In this document: positions 7,019-10,288 of the stretch, in pieces | Position numbering within the stretch: the stretch's first letter is position 1 | How the letters are laid out: every line of letters starts with the position of its first letter | Source of the DNA: Gracilaria vermiculophylla | Lineage: Eukaryota > Rhodophyta > Florideophyceae > Gracilariales > Gracilariaceae | Reading direction: 5' to 3' | Assembly (NCBI GenBank): GCA_019155205.2 | Contig: JAHNZQ020000016.1 | Location: forward strand, 1,621,135 to 1,631,422 | DNA: 10,288 bases | Notes under the pieces: generated by a model | What the model was told of the DNA's origin: nothing | Databases searched by the model: none | The model's input: the letters and a program-made list of their open reading frames with translations, nothing else | Position numbers and translations under genes: made by a program

Positions 7019-7906
7019 CCATGAACTGTCACTAATATAGGGGTGAAGAAGTCTCGCAAGCTTTTGAAAAAAACCGAACTGCACGACAACCTTGTTTCAT
7101 GTAACACCAAATAGGGGGAAACCCAAAATGGATTGTTCAAAGTCAGAGCTGTTGTACGCAGATGAGGAGGATCTGCGCGAAATATTACTGGAGTTCGAGG
7201 ATGTGTTCCAAGAGGAACTTCCGGATGGGCTTCCACCTCTGAGAGACGTTGATCATGAGATTCGAACATCGCCTGATTCGTCCCCTCCGCATAGGCTATC
7301 ATACCAATTGTCCCCGTCGGAACTGCTGGCTGCGAAGGAATACGTTGAGAAGCTTTTAAAGAGCGGAAAGATTCGTCGCAGTCAATCACCGTATGGTTCC
7401 CCTCTGTTCTTCGTAAAGGAATCTGGGAGACTGCTTTGCAGAATGGTAGATTATCGTGCCTTGAATCGCATCACAAAGCGTAATAACACCCCTCTGCCCC
7501 GCTGCGATGAGATGTTTGACCGTTCGGGACATGCAAAGTACTTCACAAAGTTGGATTTGAAGATAGGATTCCACCAGATCAGAATGAGGCCGGAAGATAT
7601 TGAGAAGACGGCATTCAAATCTAAAAATGGGCAACTTGAGTACATGGTTATGCCCATGGGTCTATGTAACGCCCCGCCACCTTTCAGTCGTTGATGAACC
7701 GATTCATGTATGATTTCATTGAAGATTTCCTTGCAGTATATATTGATGATTTACTTATATTCAGTGACACACGCAAGGAGCATTTAGAGTATATCCGAGC
7801 CGTACTTACACGTCTCCGTGAACACCGATTTTATGTATCGCCAAAGAAGTACCAATTCATGACTTACGAAACGGAATTTCTGGGATCGATAGTTCGAAAC
7901 GAGGGA
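7019..7906 (+). pseudogene. Element A linker and reverse transcriptase, frameshifted and truncated at its C-terminal end
   Basis: The linker (7019-7091) still reads TNIGVKKSRKLLK in the protease end-frame after a TGA at 7022, then changes frame, probably at the A7 run 7067-7073. The reverse transcriptase frame is open from 7092 to 7694; I do not take TTG 7092 as a start. Motifs in order: FQEELPDGLPPLRDVDHEI, SPYGSPLFFVK, MVDYRALN, FTKLDLKIGFHQI with the first catalytic Asp at 7554, and VMPMGLCNAP. A one-base loss near 7678-7682 shifts the frame; it resumes as FQSLMNR and carries the catalytic Y-I-D-D box at 7739-7750. After FLGSIVRNEG (7904-7906) the thumb and connection are missing. Confidence 0.9.
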
Positions 7907-8089
7907 CCAACGTACGATATCTACACAGATAATCAAGTGGTGAAGCATTTCCTAACCAAGAAGAATATGAACAGAATGGAAGCTCGATGGTTAGAAGTGT
8001 TGGCCTCCTTTAATATTCGTGATGTTTGTCAACAACCGTGAAGAATTCATGTTTTGGGCGATGCGTTATCACGAATTCCGGACTGTTTG
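7907..8089 (+). pseudogene. Element A RNase H remnant after an internal deletion
   Basis: The sequence jumps in frame from the end of the reverse transcriptase palm to the second half of RNase H. YTDNQVVKHFL holds the third acidic residue (Asp 7928), and DALSR holds the last (Asp 8060). The first half, including the usual first Asp and Glu, is absent. By family expectation some 150-200 codons are gone. A TGA at 8039 interrupts before RIHVLGDALSR, with the same frame continuing on both sides. This stump cannot be an active nuclease. Confidence 0.85.
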
Positions 8090-8739
8090 TCGGTTATTAG
8101 CATATCCTGTGATATAATGAAAATTGATGGTTTGAAGAAATTCATTGGAGATTATTGTTCAGATCCACTACTATGTTTAATACTTTTAGCGCTTGAAGGG
8201 CAGATGCCATCGGATCCTAAGCAGTGTAAGAAGGTCGAATACTTGCTCCCATTTTTTAGATTGGATGGTTGGAAGATTCTTAATCAAGAAAAACCATGCA
8301 TCCCAGAATCTGCTAGAAGGAGTGTGCTAAAGCATGCACATGATGTGAAGGCTGGTGGACATTTTGCTTTCACCAAAACTCTGGAACGTCTTACAGATTT
8401 TCACTGGAAGCAAAAGACAAGGGATGTGCGCCACTACTGTGATGGGTGTCGAATATGTCAGCAGCAGAAAGATCATTGCGGACAGCCGTTTAATGACCCG
8501 GTGCCTCTTTCAATTCCGACAAGACGATGGGGACTAATTGCAACGGATTTCATTGTTAAGCTACCACGGACTTCCTGAGGATACGATTGCATCACAACTT
8601 GGGATGATTTTCTATCGCGCACAGTGCGTTTTCTTCCCTCACAAGTTACAGACACGGCCTCAGATGTTGCAAAAGCGTTTTTTCATTAAATCTTCCACCA
8701 TCATGGTCTTCCGGACGCAATTATTTCGGATAGAGATTC
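8090..8739 (+). pseudogene. Element A integrase, part 1: zinc domain and most of the catalytic core
   Basis: This is the N-terminal portion of the integrase, in the same frame as the RNase H stump. The zinc domain has His 8339, His 8360, Cys 8447 and Cys 8456 (H-X6-H-X28-C-X2-C). The core begins with the first catalytic Asp at 8546 in LIATDFIVKLP. Stops at TGA 8576 and TAA 8687 interrupt it, with clear core sequence on both sides (GYDCITTW; HHHGLPDAIISDRDS). The second catalytic Asp is at 8729, with 60 residues between the two. The gene is then split by element C, which is preceded by its GATTC duplication at 8735-8739. Confidence 0.9.
8735..8739 (+). repeat. Target site duplication of element C, left copy (GATTC)
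   Basis: GATTC precedes the TG of the left 80-bp repeat and recurs at 9051-9055 directly after the right repeat. Taking out element C and one copy rejoins the integrase frame exactly. Confidence 0.88.
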
Positions 8740-8819
8740 TGTTGATAGTTCAAATGGTGAACTGTGCGTCCTGTGTCACAAGAGAGTATAGCGCAAATAG
8801 CTCATCTGTTTTTCTAACA
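8740..8819 (+). repeat. Left LTR of element C
   Basis: The 80-bp LTR has an internal inverted repeat AGTTCA/TGAACT (8747-8752, 8758-8763), an A-box-like TAGCGCAAATAG (8789-8800) and a T5 run (8809-8813). CTGTT/AACAG (8806-8810, 8816-8820) could form a hairpin spanning the LTR edge and the first primer-site base. Because both copies are followed by G, an 81-bp LTR with a 4-bp duplication is the alternative reading; TG...CA ends favour 80. Confidence 0.85.
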
Positions 8820-8834
8820 GGTTAGGGGCCCAAC
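8820..8834 (+). other. Probable primer binding site of element C (half initiator-tRNA type)
   Basis: GGTTAGGGGCCCAAC begins at the base after the LTR. It resembles the antisense of the anticodon arm of initiator methionine tRNA (core GGTTATGGGCCC), the primer used as a half-molecule by Drosophila copia and its relatives. One core base differs, in the anticodon triplet. The comparison is from memory. Confidence 0.6.
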
Positions 8835-8851
8835 TAAACGCTAGGACCTTG

Positions 8852-8862
8852 AGTTCAATTCC
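8852..8862 (+). promoter_or_regulatory. B-box-like sequence in element C
   Basis: AGTTCAATTCC matches the RNA polymerase III B-box consensus GGTTCRANNCC at 10 of 11 positions. It lies 63 bases after the start of the A-box-like motif in the left LTR. With the A-box it suggests an internal polymerase III promoter, but a T5 run lies between them and could end transcription early. Confidence 0.35.
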
Positions 8863-8956
8863 CAGAAGTGACTTGAGCCTGAGAAATTGTACATGTGTAC
8901 AGTAGTGGTCAAAAGTGGTTACTGTAAGCTTGACCTCTCGTTCTGTAAGGAAGTAC

Positions 8957-8970
8957 AGGGCGAGGGGGCG
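8957..8970 (+). other. Polypurine tract of element C
   Basis: AGGGCGAGGGGGCG directly abuts the right LTR. It is almost all purine and G-rich, as expected for the primer of plus-strand DNA synthesis. Confidence 0.65.
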
Positions 8971-9050
8971 TGTTGATAGTTCAAATGGTGAACTGTGCGC
9001 TCTGTGTCACAAGAGAGTATAGCGCAAATAGCTCATCTGTTTTTCTAACA
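8971..9050 (+). repeat. Right LTR of element C
   Basis: It is identical to 8740-8819 except for CT in place of TC within the GTGCG..CTGTG stretch. It is followed by GATTC at 9051-9055. Confidence 0.87.
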
Positions 9051-9055
9051 GATTC
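9051..9055 (+). repeat. Target site duplication of element C, right copy (GATTC)
   Basis: This matches 8735-8739. Integrase coding sequence continues from here with a frame shift equal to the 316-bp insertion (311 plus 5). Confidence 0.88.
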
Positions 9056-9707
9056 TAACTTCATCTTAATGTTTTGAAGAAGTGTAACGGAGCATTGTGG
9101 TGTTCAGATACTTATGTGTTCCATACGATGTTTACAAACTGACGGGGCCTCTTAAGTAATGAACAGAATGGTTGAAAACTATATAAGTTGCTTTTGCTCT
9201 TATCAGCAAGACGACTGGGACCTATTGCTTTCTACAGTTGAATTTGCACACAACTCTGCAGTTTCAGAAAACCTTGGTATATTACCATTTGAAGTCGATC
9301 TAGGTTGGAAGCCTAGAGCCCCTCTTGATTTGATAAGCTGTTGGGAAAGTGCTATTGAAACTCTACAGGAGTTTCGTCTGCGCTTGCGATTGGTCCTCGA
9401 AGATTCACAGTACTCTCACAGAATTGCAAAAGCGAAGCAGAGTTCTGAATCTTTGGGAAAATGTCGTTTACCAAATTATTGCAAAGGAAATAGGGTCATG
9501 GTTTCAAGAAAGCTTTTCAAGGACTTTTATTCTCGCAATCAACCAAAAGAGAAGTTTACTGCAAGGCGTTTTGGCCCACTGACCATAATAGAACTAGTTG
9601 GAAAGAATGCTGTACGATTAGGCTTCCCGTCAAAATTCAAAATGCACCCAGTTGTGCATGTGTCTATGACAAAGCCATATATAGAGCCAACGAAGGAAAT
9701 TGCTTAA
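9056..9707 (+). pseudogene. Element A integrase, part 2: end of core and C-terminal domain
   Basis: The piece continues the integrase core after element C. A TGA at 9075 and a TAA at 9153-9155 interrupt it. The TAA stands exactly 36 codons after the second catalytic Asp (8729), counted with element C removed, so it replaces the catalytic Glu of DD35E. The sequence after it, MNRMVENY through EFAHNSAVSENLG and PFEVDLGWKP, is a typical Ty3 integrase. The C-terminal part has RFGPLTIIE, a version of the GPY/F module with Leu as the third residue, then HPVVHVSMTKPYIEP. TAA 9705 closes the frame, but similar sequence continues beyond it. Confidence 0.9.
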
Positions 9708-9950
9708 CCTCTTCCTTCAAATGCAGTCCTTATCAACAAAGACAAAGGAATACCTTTATATTAGGTGGATCGCATTTTAAGTCATAGAAAAAGTGGAAGA
9801 GGTTATCAATTTTTAACACTGTTGAAGAATGCTCCCCAGCATGATGCAGCATGGCAACCGACTAGGGACATAGTGGACAACGACGGCACATTGACAGCTG
9901 CCTTTCGGGATCACATAGTGGAATATAACTTGCTGTGCCATTTACATTGA
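9708..9950 (+). pseudogene. Element A chromodomain at the integrase C-terminus
   Basis: The region is in the same frame as the integrase after TAA 9705, with a TAG at 9762 just before the domain. VDRILSHRKSGRGYQFL (9765 on) is the first strand-turn-strand of a chromodomain, followed by a weak central segment NAPQHDAAWQP (AAW where TWEP is usual) and the helix ending in DHIVEYNLL. It ends at TGA 9948-9950. The module would link the integrase to chromatin marks. Relative to element B's chromodomain it has the RGRGYQF type of core and clearly belongs to another lineage. Confidence 0.82.
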
Positions 9951-10012
9951 AAAGTTGTGTGTTTGACGAGAACGTCAATACGGTCGCAGGGGCCAAGAGT
10001 GCAATTATCAAA
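9951..10012 (+). other. Element A 3' untranslated segment
   Basis: These are the 62 bases between the chromodomain stop and the 3' LTR. A weak purine-rich stretch, GCAGGGGCCAAGAG (9986-9999), lies 13 bases before the LTR and is the only candidate polypurine tract; it does not touch the LTR. I see no gene here. Confidence 0.4.
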
Positions 10013-10288
10013 TGTTGACAACAAACAGTATTAGTTTTCAGTGAGTAGAGGATTCAAAATGTATGTATCATAAGTCTGCTTCTCACATGGGATGTGAAAT
10101 GCGAGTCTCTCCAAGCTGGTTTCTAGTGCTAGGTTTTCAATTTCGTGGAGGTCTTGCCAAATGGAAGTTTAGCTGACACGCACTATGGGATGGAACCTGC
10201 ACTGTCGCTGTGCTGACAGCGCGTTTCACCCCTTTAAATAGCTGTAGCAGACTGGTTAACTTTACTTGATAGTGTCGTTGGTTCCGAT
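10013..10288 (+). repeat. 3' LTR of element A, cut by the window end
   Basis: The LTR begins TGTTGACAAC and matches the split 5' LTR over 230 bases (about 35 mismatches). It contains the empty site TAGCT (10170-10174) where element B is inserted in the other copy, the CGCTGT/ACAGCG palindrome (10206-10221) and the TTTAAATA box (10233-10240). From 10243 it no longer resembles the 5' copy. If the LTR is about 306 bp long its true end lies some 30 bases beyond the window. Confidence 0.85.
10206..10240 (+). promoter_or_regulatory. Palindrome and TATA-like box in element A's 3' LTR
   Basis: CGCTGT (10206-10211) and ACAGCG (10216-10221) flank GCTG, with TTTAAATA at 10233-10240. Arms and box are identical to the 5' copy while the loop differs. 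In a 3' LTR this promoter could drive transcription outward into the host DNA to the right. Confidence 0.5.

Larger units (their letters stand above)
8740..9050 (+). mobile_element. Element C: 311-bp non-coding TRIM/SMART-like LTR element inside element A's integrase
   Basis: Two 80-bp direct repeats beginning TG and ending CA (8740-8819 and 8971-9050) differ at two adjacent sites. They flank a 151-bp internal region and are bordered by a 5-bp duplication GATTC. The internal region starts at once with a copia-type primer-site-like sequence and ends in a G-rich polypurine tract, so all cis signals of an LTR retrotransposon are present without any gene. Length and organisation fit terminal-repeat retrotransposons in miniature. 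Such elements need enzymes from an autonomous partner; the primer type suggests a Ty1/copia-like partner and not A or B. Orientation is + by primer site and polypurine tract. Confidence 0.82.
180..10288 (+). mobile_element. Element A: old Ty3/gypsy chromovirus-like LTR retrotransposon, interrupted twice, right end cut by window
   Basis: The element has a 5' LTR, primer site, gag, pol in the order protease, reverse transcriptase, RNase H, integrase, chromodomain, and a 3' LTR. Integrase after RNase H identifies Ty3/gypsy rather than Ty1/copia. The left LTR (180-341 plus 5531 onward) matches the right LTR (10013 onward) at about 85%. Two later elements sit inside it: B at 342-5525, in the 5' LTR, and C at 8740-9050, in integrase. 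Without them and their duplicated target bases, at least 4.6 kb of element A lies in the window. Every protein domain carries stops or frame changes, so it is a non-coding relic that could move only with help from another copy. Confidence 0.9.

Noticed and set aside
7092..7094. TTG at 7092 as the start codon of a separate reverse transcriptase gene
   Set aside because: The domain is the continuation of pol from the protease side, displaced by a frameshift probably at the A7 run. Nothing supports a non-ATG start here.
8789..8870. A genuine tRNA gene in element C
   Set aside because: A- and B-box-like motifs and a D-arm-like stretch are present, but no acceptor stem closes, the anticodon stem does not pair, and the D-arm is split by 12 bases at the LTR edge.
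8740..9050. A tRNA-derived SINE in place of a miniature LTR element
   Set aside because: A SINE has no terminal direct repeats and ends in an A-rich or simple-repeat tail. Here the paired TG...CA repeats, primer site and polypurine tract explain the structure better.
8740..9050. CRISPR-like pair of repeats
   Set aside because: There are only two repeats of 80 bp, a 151-bp spacing and target duplications, in eukaryotic-looking DNA.
342..9950. One large element with two pol genes
   Set aside because: Two unrelated LTR pairs, the TGGCT duplication and the uninterrupted site in the other LTR show two separate insertions.
5713..9950. Stops in element A as reassigned codons of an alternative genetic code
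   Set aside because: All three stop types occur, frameshifts and a deletion accompany them, and they fall at positions with different expected residues. Decay explains this better.

Overview
The window is eukaryotic, intron-poor, repeat-on-repeat DNA. All recognisable coding sequence lies on the + strand and belongs to decayed LTR retrotransposons of the Ty3/gypsy type with a C-terminal chromodomain (chromovirus-like). The style of the Gag and Pol proteins reminds me most of oomycetes such as Phytophthora. That is an inference from family resemblance, not shown by the sequence. I see no host gene, no bacterial feature and no RNA gene I can defend.

The layout is a three-element nest. The outer element (A) begins at 180 and runs off the right edge. 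Its 5' LTR is cut in two (180-341 and 5531 to about 5674) by a complete second element (B, 342-5525). B has two 207-bp LTRs starting TG and ending CA, and it made a 5-bp duplication of its target, TGGCT. The 3' LTR of A (10013 onward) supplies the uninterrupted version of the site and so proves the nesting. Inside A's integrase gene sits a third, tiny element (C, 8740-9050, 311 bp). C has 80-bp LTRs, a primer site like the half-initiator-tRNA type, a G-rich polypurine tract and its own 5-bp target duplication, GATTC. C has no coding capacity and fits the TRIM/SMART class.

Relative ages follow from LTR divergence counted by eye. A's paired LTR parts differ at about 35 of 230 sites (about 85% identity), B's at 12 of 207 (about 94%), and C's at 2 of 80 (97.5%). 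This agrees with A being the host of both insertions.

Element B encodes, in order, Gag plus protease (608-1885), a linker and reverse transcriptase (1886-2935), RNase H (2936-3772), integrase (about 3757-4553), and integrase C-terminus plus chromodomain (4554-5264). It keeps one frame except for one extra T in a T7 run (3750-3756), and it carries seven in-frame stops. Element A encodes gag (5713-6537), protease (6543-7018), reverse transcriptase (7092-7906), a stump of RNase H (7907-8089), integrase split by C (8090-8739 and 9056-9707) and a chromodomain (to 9950). It carries many stops, at least three frame changes and an internal deletion.

Neither large element can encode a full enzyme set now. 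The most interesting item is element C, with possible RNA polymerase III boxes. Next come the absence of an ordinary primer site and polypurine tract in B, and the conserved palindromes in the promoters of A and B.
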